DNA of 64,000 bases, from assembly GCF_051251125.1 (NCBI RefSeq), contig NZ_JBPCZL010000005.1, one strand, 5' to 3'. Within the stretch, counting starts at the first letter, position 1; each line of letters begins with the position of its first letter. The position numbers and the translations under genes were made by a program. The stretch is from Carnimonas bestiolae (lineage in GTDB: Bacteria > Pseudomonadota > Gammaproteobacteria > Pseudomonadales > Halomonadaceae). Shown piece by piece: positions 33,754-41,602 of this stretch. The notes beneath the pieces are model-generated. The model had not been told where the DNA came from, did not search any database, and was given only the letters and a program-made list of their open reading frames with translations.

Positions 33754-36504
33754 ATGAACAACAACGTACGCCAGCTGTGCTATGGAACCCTACTGCTGCT
33801 GAGCGCTCCCTGCGCCCTGGCTCAGCAGTCAAACGCTAGCCACTACTCGGTGCACGCCATGCCGATTGGTCAGGCGGTCGAGCAACTGCAGCGCGCGTCA
33901 GGCACCAGCATTGTGCTGGATATGTCGGTGGATGCCGCGATCAGCAGCCACGCGGCCAGCAATGCGCAGTCGGTCGAGCAGGCGCTCGACGCTATGCTGG
34001 AGGGAACTGGCCTGACGTGGGTAGCCGCAGGTGAGGGAACGTACGCGATCATGGATGCCGCCACGGCGGGCGGTGGCGACGCGACCGCATCGGCGGGGGG
34101 CTCAGGGCAGGGCGATAGCGCTCAGGCTGATCAGTCGCTGGATACCGTGAATGTTGAGACCAGCGCGGATGAGGGCGGCCCCTACTTCGGTGACGCCGAT
34201 ACCTTTGGTGTTGGCGCGGGAGCCAACGGCAGCACCGATGCGACGGCCACCGAAGGCACTAATAGCCTGACCTCGAAGTATTCTTCGGTGGCCGGTAAAT
34301 CGCCTACCGCGCTGCAGGATACGCCGGCAACCGTACGGATTGTGACGCAAACGCAAATGCGTCAGCAGAACCTCGACAATGCCTCTGACGCGCTGGCCGC
34401 CACGCCGGGCGTGACCGTGCGCAAGGGTGCCAGCGGTGCTCGCGAGCGTTACTACTCGCGTGGCTTCCAGATTACCAGCTATCAGCAGGATGGCGGCGCA
34501 GCCTCACAGATGCCGGGGGCAGGCCCGGCACGCGGCCCAGTCACCAGTTCTTCCTCGCTGCCTGATCTTTCCGCGTACGATCACACCGAGCTGATTCAGG
34601 GAGCGGATGCGCTGTTCGCTGGTGCGTCCAACCCGAGCGGGGTGATCAACCTGCAGCGCAAACGTCCTACCGACCATCAGCAGGTCAATATGGATCTGGA
34701 AGCCGGTAGTTGGAACAAGAAGCGTGCGGTATTCGATGCGTCTTCGCCACTGGCCTTCGATGGCAGGTTGCGCGGCCGTATTGTGGGAGCGCAGGAAAAC
34801 GACGGCGAGTACTCTCGTTACGCCAAGCACCGCAGCACCAACCTGTACGCGGTGCTGGAAGGTGATATCACCAGTTCGACCATTCTGCGCGGCGGCTTCC
34901 AGTGGAACCAGAAGCACGATCGCTCGCCCAATCTTTTCGGCGTACCGCGCGGCGACGATGGCAGCGATCTTAACCTGCCGCGCAAGACCAACTTCACCGC
35001 CCCTTGGGCGTATGACAAGAGCAGTAACCGCGAGTTTTTCGCCGAGCTGGAGCAAAACTTCGGGCACGGCGTTACCGGTAACCTCAAATACAACCACTCT
35101 CGCGCCCACTCGGATATGCAGTATCCCGAAATTCAAGGCGCTTATGTGCCGGGGCCGCGGGTGCCGTCGGATGGCTATTTTGGTCTCAGCCAAACTAACT
35201 TTAACCACGCCACCCAAACCGAGGACAAGCTGGACGGCAGCCTGACCAGCAAGTTTCAGTGGCTAGGTCATGAGCAGAAGATTGTGGTGGGCGGTGATTA
35301 CAGCCACAACAAAATGCCTGGCTTCACCGATAACTACAGCACCTCGCCCGCGCTGAATCTCGACCCGTATCATTACAACCCGGGGTCGATTGGCGGCTAC
35401 AGCACGCCAACGCCTGGCAGGTACCCAGAAGGTGCTGAATTCAATGGCGAGCCGTTGCGGGAGACCACCAACTTCGAGCATCAGCCTGCCGAGGAACACT
35501 CTACCCAGAAGGGCGCCTACGCCGGTATTTATCTCACCCCCATCGACAAGCTGCATCTCGAACTGGGGCTGCGCAAAACCTGGCTGGATTACGGCAACTC
35601 CAATTCCAAAGTCACCACTCAGGACATCAACGGCACGCCAACCATCGTTGAAGGTAGCCGTCAGAGTGACTCCGAGAGCGTGTCGGGGCTGTCTCGACAC
35701 TACTCGCTGGCCTACGACCTGACCGATAACTTCACGCCGTATGTGTCATACGACGATATCGTTAATACCCAGAGCTTCTACCGTACCGTAGACGGGGCCT
35801 TGCTGCCGCTTCAGCGTGGCAAGACCTTCCAGCTCGGCACCAACATGAACTTCTTCGATGGTGCGCTAACGGGGCAGATAGCGTACTTCTGGCAGCGCAA
35901 CGAGAACCAGCCGATTTCTACCGGCGATTTTGTCGAGAATACTCTCGATGCGGCCTATATTCCGGGCGGCACGGTCAAGTCCGACGGGCTTGATATCACG
36001 CTCTCTGGTGCCTTGACGTCGCGCTGGCAGGTGAATGCTGGCTACACCTTCGTCGAAACGCACTACAACCAGGACTACAAGGACAACGCCTCGGGTAGCG
36101 AAGTGTCGAATGCGCAGAGTCAGTCGCCCAAGCATCAGTTCAAGCTGTGGTCGTCCTATGATCTGCCTGGTGTGTTGGAAGGTGCGACGGTGTTTGGCGG
36201 CGTAAGAATGGAATCCAAACGTACCAACGCAGGCATGGTATGTGCCGGTAGCACCACCTCCAGTGGCTTGTTTGGTGACCAGACCTCGTGTAACGGCAAC
36301 ATGAAGCCATACGACTTCTCGCAGCCGTTTTATGCCGTGGCCGATATCGGCGGTAGTTATCAGGTGAACAAGAATCTGTCGTTCGCTCTGAATATCACCA
36401 ACCTGTTCGACCGCCACTACTACGAAACCATGTACGACACCACCTCGCGTAACTTCTATGGCGAACCGCGTGCCGTTACTCTGTCAATGCACTCGAGCTT
36501 CTAA
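33754..36504 (+). CDS. TonB-dependent siderophore-type receptor with N-terminal STN domain
   Basis: A 916-residue outer-membrane receptor. A signal peptide (ends CALAQQ) is followed by an STN secretin/TonB signalling domain at about residues 28-100 (HAMPIGQAVEQLQRASGTS, AMLEGTGLTW), a linker, a TonB box-like LDTVNVET, then the plug (SPTALQDTPATVRIVT, YYSRGFQITSYQQDGG) and a barrel ending in Phe (TLSMHSSF). This is the FpvA/FhuE/FoxA layout, normally for ferric siderophores. STN domains usually signal to a FecR-type anti-sigma factor, but no fecI/fecR is present in the window. It is the last gene of the thioredoxin / peptidase / ABC operon and converges on the two-component genes. Confidence 0.93.
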   Translation: MNNNVRQLCYGTLLLLSAPCALAQQSNASHYSVHAMPIGQAVEQLQRASGTSIVLDMSVDAAISSHAASNAQSVEQALDAMLEGTGLTWVAAGEGTYAIMDAATAGGGDATASAGGSGQGDSAQADQSLDTVNVETSADEGGPYFGDADTFGVGAGANGSTDATATEGTNSLTSKYSSVAGKSPTALQDTPATVRIVTQTQMRQQNLDNASDALAATPGVTVRKGASGARERYYSRGFQITSYQQDGGAASQMPGAGPARGPVTSSSSLPDLSAYDHTELIQGADALFAGASNPSGVINLQRKRPTDHQQVNMDLEAGSWNKKRAVFDASSPLAFDGRLRGRIVGAQENDGEYSRYAKHRSTNLYAVLEGDITSSTILRGGFQWNQKHDRSPNLFGVPRGDDGSDLNLPRKTNFTAPWAYDKSSNREFFAELEQNFGHGVTGNLKYNHSRAHSDMQYPEIQGAYVPGPRVPSDGYFGLSQTNFNHATQTEDKLDGSLTSKFQWLGHEQKIVVGGDYSHNKMPGFTDNYSTSPALNLDPYHYNPGSIGGYSTPTPGRYPEGAEFNGEPLRETTNFEHQPAEEHSTQKGAYAGIYLTPIDKLHLELGLRKTWLDYGNSNSKVTTQDINGTPTIVEGSRQSDSESVSGLSRHYSLAYDLTDNFTPYVSYDDIVNTQSFYRTVDGALLPLQRGKTFQLGTNMNFFDGALTGQIAYFWQRNENQPISTGDFVENTLDAAYIPGGTVKSDGLDITLSGALTSRWQVNAGYTFVETHYNQDYKDNASGSEVSNAQSQSPKHQFKLWSSYDLPGVLEGATVFGGVRMESKRTNAGMVCAGSTTSSGLFGDQTSCNGNMKPYDFSQPFYAVADIGGSYQVNKNLSFALNITNLFDRHYYETMYDTTSRNFYGEPRAVTLSMHSSF

Positions 36505-36696
36505 TAGCCGCGCTTAGGCCGCTGCTGTTAGCGGAAATGGGCAGCGCAGGGCACGATGCCCTGCGCACACGAGTAGCGGAAAGCACCTTGGCTACTGGTA
36601 TTGCACAGCTGCCAAGGCATAGCGGCGGGCGCGCTCAACGGAGCAGGCGTGATCCATAGCATCGGGCTACGGCAGTCTAGAGCGTAACGTGGGACG

Positions 36697-37986
36697 CTAC
36701 TCACGCTGGCTGGCTGTGTGGTGCTCAAGCTGCACGCGAATGCAGTTGTGATCGTCCACCACGCGATAGTCGAGTTGCCAGCCCATGAAGTCGCAGATGC
36801 GCGTGACAATGGCCAGCCCAAGACCCACGCCGTCGTGGTGCTGCTCGGTCTGACCACGCGTTAACGGCGCCAGCATGTGCGCGAATACCTCTGCGCCCAT
36901 CAGCGGCGCGTTATCTCGTACTTCGATACCTTCATCATCAAGGCTTACCTCAACAGTGGCGCGGTTGCTATAAGCGATCGCGTTACGCAGCAGATTGCTT
37001 AATACAATGGTGATAAAGGTTGGGGGGTAGCACTTCTCTGCCTGCGCCGTTGTTGTTAACGAGAGCGTGCCTGGCGGCAGCGCCGAGTGGCGTTCGAGCT
37101 GCGCGATAACGTCGCGGACGATTGGCTCTAACGGTTGCTGCGGCAACCGGCGTTGGGGCTGCTGTTGCCCACGTGCCATCTCGAGAAACGCCTCGACCAG
37201 TGCTTCCATCTGCGCACTGGCGTTGGCGATGCGCTTCACTACACGGCGCTGTTCGGCGGGCAGCGCTGCTGATAACAGCAATTCAGAAGCCCCCTGTATC
37301 ACCATCAGCGGACTTCTGAGCTCATGGCTAACGCCGCCGGTAAATGCTCGCTCGCGCGCTAGCAAGGTCAGGATTTCGTGCGTGGCGCGATCGAAGGAGG
37401 CAGCCAATTGGCCTACTTCATCGTTGGAATACTTGGTTGCCAGCGGCGCATGTTCGGTAGAGGAGTGAAGGCTTTCGACATCATCGCTCAGTCGAATCAG
37501 CGGGTGAATGGCGATACGCACCAGCCAACGGCCGATCAGCAGCCCGGCACCTGCGCAGACCGCCCAGCAGATAAACAGTGCCCAGTAGATATGCTGCTGA
37601 CGCCAGCCTAAGGCATCGCTGCGTTGTACCAGGATGTAGCGCTGATCGTCCTGTTGTCGGACCAGCGCGTACCAATCACTGCCGGCGTGGCTCACGCGAT
37701 TAAAGCCATCCTCGGTATCACGCAGCCATGAGGGAATTCCCGTGCCGTCAGCGGCTTCGGTATAGAAGTTGGAGGCGTAGTCGGCATCGATGGGGATCTG
37801 GCGACGCTGCTGCTTGATCAATACATCGAGGGTATCGCCCAGATTAAGCTGCGCGGTTTCCGACTCAATATACAGAATGCTGTAAACAGTGCCGCAGGAG
37901 AAAATGGTGGCGACCATCAGGCACATGGCGAACACCGCCCACTCAATGCGTCGGGTCAGGCGGTTTTTGTATCGGGGCGTGCTCAT
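36697..37986 (-). CDS. Sensor histidine kinase (ColS-like)
   Basis: A 429-residue inner-membrane kinase. A first helix (about 17-39) and second helix (about 133-155) flank a periplasmic sensor of some 90 residues, with IESE just after the first helix and IPSWLRDTEDGF. HAMP region, then the H-box FTGGVSHELRSPLM with His221, and an ATPase domain with NLLRNAIAYSN and GVGLGLAIV. The short periplasmic loop with an acidic pair and the PSWLR segment resemble ColS, which senses metals in pseudomonads; this is a resemblance from memory. It lies six bases downstream of its response regulator gene. Confidence 0.9.
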   Translation of the reverse strand: MSTPRYKNRLTRRIEWAVFAMCLMVATIFSCGTVYSILYIESETAQLNLGDTLDVLIKQQRRQIPIDADYASNFYTEAADGTGIPSWLRDTEDGFNRVSHAGSDWYALVRQQDDQRYILVQRSDALGWRQQHIYWALFICWAVCAGAGLLIGRWLVRIAIHPLIRLSDDVESLHSSTEHAPLATKYSNDEVGQLAASFDRATHEILTLLARERAFTGGVSHELRSPLMVIQGASELLLSAALPAEQRRVVKRIANASAQMEALVEAFLEMARGQQQPQRRLPQQPLEPIVRDVIAQLERHSALPPGTLSLTTTAQAEKCYPPTFITIVLSNLLRNAIAYSNRATVEVSLDDEGIEVRDNAPLMGAEVFAHMLAPLTRGQTEQHHDGVGLGLAIVTRICDFMGWQLDYRVVDDHNCIRVQLEHHTASQRE

Positions 37987-37992
37987 GTTGTC

Positions 37993-38667
37993 CTATATCT
38001 CTTCCGTCAATCGATACCCTTGCCCTCTCAAGGTATGCAGAAGGGGGCGACGGAAGGGCTTATCGATGGCGTTGCGCAAGTTATGAATATGGGTGCGCAG
38101 ACTATCGCTATCGGGAGGGTCGTCGCCCCACAAATGCTCTTCGATGGTTTGGCGGCTGACCATGTGGGGGCTTTTGCGCATTAATAGCGTCAGTATCGTT
38201 AGCTCTGCATTCTTGATATGAAGCGGCTGGCCCGCGCGAGTAACGATCAGCGTATCAAGATCGAGGGTAAGGTCCGCTACCTGTAGCTGGCGGGCAATGC
38301 TTCCGCTGGCGCGTTTTAGCACTACCTCGATACGGGCGGCCAGTTCTTCCAGCGCAAATGGCTTGATCAGGTAATCGTCGGCACCGCTGTCAAAGCCGTG
38401 CAGGCGATCTTCCAGCGCATCTCGCGCTGTCAGCATGATGATCGGGGTGGTGCTCTGCCATTCATCGCGCAGTTTGCTGGCCACCTGATAGCCGGAAAGC
38501 CCCGGTAACATCAGGTCGAGCACGATCAAATCGAAGGATTGGCTGGTCGCCAGCTCAAGGCCCAGCGTACCGCTGTGAGCGGCATCCACCCTGTACCCTC
38601 GAAGCTCCAGATAATCGATAAGATTCGCCCGAATATCCGGATTGTCTTCAATGACCAAGAGTTTCAT
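37993..38667 (-). CDS. OmpR-family response regulator (ColR-like)
   Basis: A 224-residue regulator. The receiver domain has the acidic pair (VIEDN), phospho-acceptor Asp51 in LIVLDLMLPG, a Thr in MLTARD and Lys in YLIKPF. The C-terminal winged helix has HIKNAELTILTLLMRKSPHM and RTHIHNLRNAIDKPF. It is the first gene of the kinase pair, six bases before the kinase start. ColR-type regulators control envelope-modification genes; the two genes further upstream on the same strand fit that. Confidence 0.93.
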   Translation of the reverse strand: MKLLVIEDNPDIRANLIDYLELRGYRVDAAHSGTLGLELATSQSFDLIVLDLMLPGLSGYQVASKLRDEWQSTTPIIMLTARDALEDRLHGFDSGADDYLIKPFALEELAARIEVVLKRASGSIARQLQVADLTLDLDTLIVTRAGQPLHIKNAELTILTLLMRKSPHMVSRQTIEEHLWGDDPPDSDSLRTHIHNLRNAIDKPFRRPLLHTLRGQGYRLTEEI

Positions 38668-38708
38668 GGCGCGCCGCCGTGCCGGTTAACGTACTGGTAA
38701 GAGGGAAC

Positions 38709-38894
38709 TCAGGTCCATAATGTCAGAGCCAGCACAATCGGTATAGCAAAGACCAAGGCGATACTGATGTTCTCCCATAACTGGTCGTTTTCTGAAGACG
38801 GCAGGACGGGGCGACTATCCTCGTCGTGGCGAGCGTCGGTCGGTAGCTGCATGGCGTTAACCCCAGCGCAAAAGTCGTAGTAATCAATAAGCAT
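38709..38894 (-). CDS. Small single-pass membrane protein, unknown
   Basis: A 61-residue protein (46 residues if the second ATG, at 38852, is used). The N-terminal half is acidic and the C-terminus is one hydrophobic helix (ISIALVFAIPIVLALTLW) ending the protein. I do not recognise it. It lies 41 bases upstream of the response regulator on the same strand and 35 bases after the phosphatase gene, so it may belong to one unit with them. Helical tail plus conserved position would support it as real; alone it is only moderately convincing. Confidence 0.5.
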   Translation of the reverse strand: MLIDYYDFCAGVNAMQLPTDARHDEDSRPVLPSSENDQLWENISIALVFAIPIVLALTLWT

Positions 38895-38929
38895 GCCCCT
38901 ATTAATGCAAAGCGACCGTCAATTTTTCG

Positions 38930-39619
38930 TTAATTGCGATTTTTTTGATTGGCGGCATATTGGCCGCGCGCGGCGATCACCATCTCCTGAGCCGTGATAG
39001 TGCCTTCTACTCTGACGCCGGACGAATGAACGCTGAGCACAATGCCGGTTAGGTAATCGGGAGAAAAACGTGCATCGGCCAGTTGCTGTGCGATATGGGA
39101 AAGACATTCGCTGTGAGTGAACAGCACTTTGGCGGACGCTCCGCGTTCAGCAACTTCCTTCAATAGTTGCTCGGGCGATGCCTGTTTGCATGCGTGAGAG
39201 CCAAGCTGTGGCAGCACGTTAACCGACGCTGTGCCGGTAAATCCTTGGGCACTTTGTCGGGTTCTTAGTGTATCGCTCGAAAACGTCTGATACGCATGAG
39301 GCATCGCCATCCGCCATGCTCTTCCCAAAGCAACGGCCTGCTGTTGACCACGTACGGTGATACCGTGCTGATCATTCAGGCACTGATGATCGGAGCGATC
39401 GCAGCGTTCAGCGTGCCGCAGCAGCACGATGACCACCGCGCCGTTGTCGTCACTGAGTAATTGAGCGAGGTGTTGCGGTGTCAGATGCGGCAGTCGGTGT
39501 GTCGATGTGACTCCGGCAATAACGCTTCCCGCAGTAATTAATATCAGTAGCGGCAGGGCGAGCAGTAGCGCCCGACGCTTGGTTATACGGAAGGTCCCAG
39601 GATGTGCAGCAGGCGACAT
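38930..39619 (-). CDS. Histidine phosphatase, PmrG/Ais-like (LPS core phosphatase candidate)
   Basis: A 229-residue protein of the phosphoglycerate mutase-like superfamily. An N-terminal anchor helix (LLLALPLLILITAGSVIAGV) is followed by LLRHAERCD with the catalytic RHA, a FSSDTLRTRQSAQGF segment and a second His in VLFTHSECLSHI. The membrane anchor and the RHAERCD form resemble PmrG/Ais, which removes phosphate from heptose in the LPS core. A ColRS-like pair next to it fits an envelope-modification unit. Substrate is inferred. Confidence 0.82.
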   Translation of the reverse strand: MSPAAHPGTFRITKRRALLLALPLLILITAGSVIAGVTSTHRLPHLTPQHLAQLLSDDNGAVVIVLLRHAERCDRSDHQCLNDQHGITVRGQQQAVALGRAWRMAMPHAYQTFSSDTLRTRQSAQGFTGTASVNVLPQLGSHACKQASPEQLLKEVAERGASAKVLFTHSECLSHIAQQLADARFSPDYLTGIVLSVHSSGVRVEGTITAQEMVIAARGQYAANQKNRN

Positions 39620-39947
39620 GGCGAGGCTTCTCGATGGCTGAAAAAAACGTCAAAGGTAAGCGTCGGCATTATGTGGCGGTGATTGTTAAATTCAGGTGAA
39701 GAGCATCGGATGTTTCTGTGCGGTATGGGAGGGCGCTGTCGCTGGAGGAAAGCGCGCCGGATTATCTCCTGATGAAATAGCCCATCAGCGGTAACGAAGC
39801 TAATACGATGGCAATGCCGAGCAGTTGCTTGAGCAGCGGCCGCGGTTATGCGCCAACTATCCAGCGATTGTGAATTGGTCGAATGCAGCTTGCGTTGGTA
39901 ATCGAACCGTCGGAAGGTGGGGTGACTGCCGTTCGAGGAGAGCTCAA
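39620..39947. other. Divergent gap with a small coding remnant candidate
   Basis: This 328-base gap lies between the phosphatase start (minus) and the oxidoreductase start (plus). On the minus strand 39850-39762 reads as a hydrophobic peptide (LLGIAIVLASLPLMGYF) that ends in Arg-Arg and TAA but lacks a start codon, so it may be the tail of a decayed membrane-protein gene. No other feature is seen. Confidence 0.35.
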
Positions 39948-41411
39948 GTGCTAGCGTTGGATAAACTTCACCCAAGCGTAAGTTGCCCTCAATATGACCG
40001 TTCGCGGCTGCGCACGCGCATTGCGCACATCGGCTTCGGGGCCTTTCATCGTGCCCACCAAGCGATGTGCGCCCATCACTTGGCACAGGAGCACGACAGC
40101 GATTGGGGCTTCTGTGAGCTAAGTCTGTTCAGCGGCCAGCAGATTGCCAATATCAAACAGCAGCAGTGCCTGTGGTCGGTCTCTGAGTTGGAAGGCAACC
40201 GCTGTCAATCGACGGTGATTGGCGTAGCAACGGCCGCGCTGAGCGTGCCGGATGACGGGCTGGAAGCGGTGCTGGATGCACTGTGCGAGCCCGATATCGC
40301 CATTGTGTCGCTGACCGTCACCGAGAAGGGCTACTGCTGTTCCTCTATGGGCGAGCTGGATACCGACAACGAGCTGATTCGTCATGATCTTGCTTATCCT
40401 CACGCGCCACGTTCGACGCCCGGTATTATTCTCGAAGCCATCCGGCGTCGGCGTGATGCAGGGCTCGCGCCGTTCAGCGTCATGTCGTGCGATAACATGC
40501 CCAACAACGGCGAGACCACGCGCGGTGTGGTGGTGCAATTGGCGGCCGCGCAAGAGCCGTCGTTGGCCGAGTGGATCGAGCGCACGATCAGCTTTCCTTC
40601 CACCATGGTAGATCGCATTGTGCCTGCCGTGACCGATGAGGCATTAGCCGCCATCGCGGCCCAGTTAGGCGTCGAAGATCCGGCAGGGGTGCAGTGCGAG
40701 CCGTTCTTTCAGTGGGTCATCGAAGACAGTTTCGTGAGCGGTCGCCCCAAGTGGGAGCAGGCAGGCGCGACGCTGGTCAATGACGTGCGGCCCTATGAAG
40801 AAATGAAGCTGCGCATGCTCAACGGCAGCCATTCGTTTTTAGCTTACGTCGGCTATCTGAGCGGCTACGCCGTTATCAGTGAATGCATGAAAGACCCACG
40901 GCTGGTGGATGCCATTAGCCTGCTGATGCTGAAGGAGCAAGCCCCCACGCTCAGCGTTGAGGATATTAACCTCGAGGATTATGCCGAAGCGCTTAAGCAT
41001 CGTTTTGAAAATAAAGCGCTCAAGCACCGCACCGCCCAGATCGCCACCGACGGCTCGCTCAAGCTTCCCCAGCGTATGCTCAACAGCGTTCGCTGGCATC
41101 TGGAACGCGGCAGTCGCTTCGATATGCTCGCCTTCGGTATCGCCGCCTGGATGCACTACGTCAGCGGCAAGGACCAGCAAGGCAACGCCATCGATGTGCG
41201 CGACCCGCTTGCCGACACCCTCGCCCGCATCGCCAGCGAATCAGCGGATGCCGCCGCTACGGTGAAAGGGTTCGTAGCGCTGGAAAGCATTTTCGGCCGC
41301 GACCTACCGGCCAACGCTACCTTCGTTGCCACGCTCACCGACGCCTATATCGCGATAGCGGAGCAGGGGGTTAAAGCAGCGTTGGGCGAATGGGTGAGCG
41401 GGTATCGGTGA
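39948..41411 (+). CDS. Mannitol dehydrogenase/fructuronate reductase family oxidoreductase
   Basis: A 487-residue polyol dehydrogenase. The start is a GTG at 39948 with GAGGAG upstream; the frame extends 41 codons further without family features. The N-terminal Rossmann part has HIGFGAFHRAHQA, the middle has MSCDNMPNNGETTRGVV, and the active site is KLRMLNGSHS, the K-x4-N-x2-H motif of the family. Members interconvert keto sugars or keto acids (fructose, fructuronate) with polyols using NAD(P)H. No other hexuronate or mannitol gene is adjacent, so the substrate is open; fructose reduction would fit the sucrose cluster downstream. It is separated from that cluster by 190 bases. Confidence 0.92.
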   Translation: MLALDKLHPSVSCPQYDRSRLRTRIAHIGFGAFHRAHQAMCAHHLAQEHDSDWGFCELSLFSGQQIANIKQQQCLWSVSELEGNRCQSTVIGVATAALSVPDDGLEAVLDALCEPDIAIVSLTVTEKGYCCSSMGELDTDNELIRHDLAYPHAPRSTPGIILEAIRRRRDAGLAPFSVMSCDNMPNNGETTRGVVVQLAAAQEPSLAEWIERTISFPSTMVDRIVPAVTDEALAAIAAQLGVEDPAGVQCEPFFQWVIEDSFVSGRPKWEQAGATLVNDVRPYEEMKLRMLNGSHSFLAYVGYLSGYAVISECMKDPRLVDAISLLMLKEQAPTLSVEDINLEDYAEALKHRFENKALKHRTAQIATDGSLKLPQRMLNSVRWHLERGSRFDMLAFGIAAWMHYVSGKDQQGNAIDVRDPLADTLARIASESADAAATVKGFVALESIFGRDLPANATFVATLTDAYIAIAEQGVKAALGEWVSGYR

Positions 41412-41602
41412 GGGTGATGAGGTAACAGCACCACCGGCCTTGTCTGAAAAAGTCACCAATCCTCACCTTCGCCCATCCTTATCTCACCGGTGTGATGCCA
41501 CCAAAGGCCAATAGGCAGCGTGCGCGTATTGCTGCCTTATAAAGCCGGTCACAGCCTATTAACCGGCAGGCACTGGTTATTGCTCAACAGGGAGAATGCA
41601 CT

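Noticed and set aside
39762..39850. Hydrophobic peptide (LLGIAIVLASLPLMGYF) ending in TAA on the minus strand, a possible tail of a lost membrane-protein gene
   Set aside because: No start codon, preceded by an in-frame stop, and too short to assign to a family. Kept only as a note in the intergenic entry.
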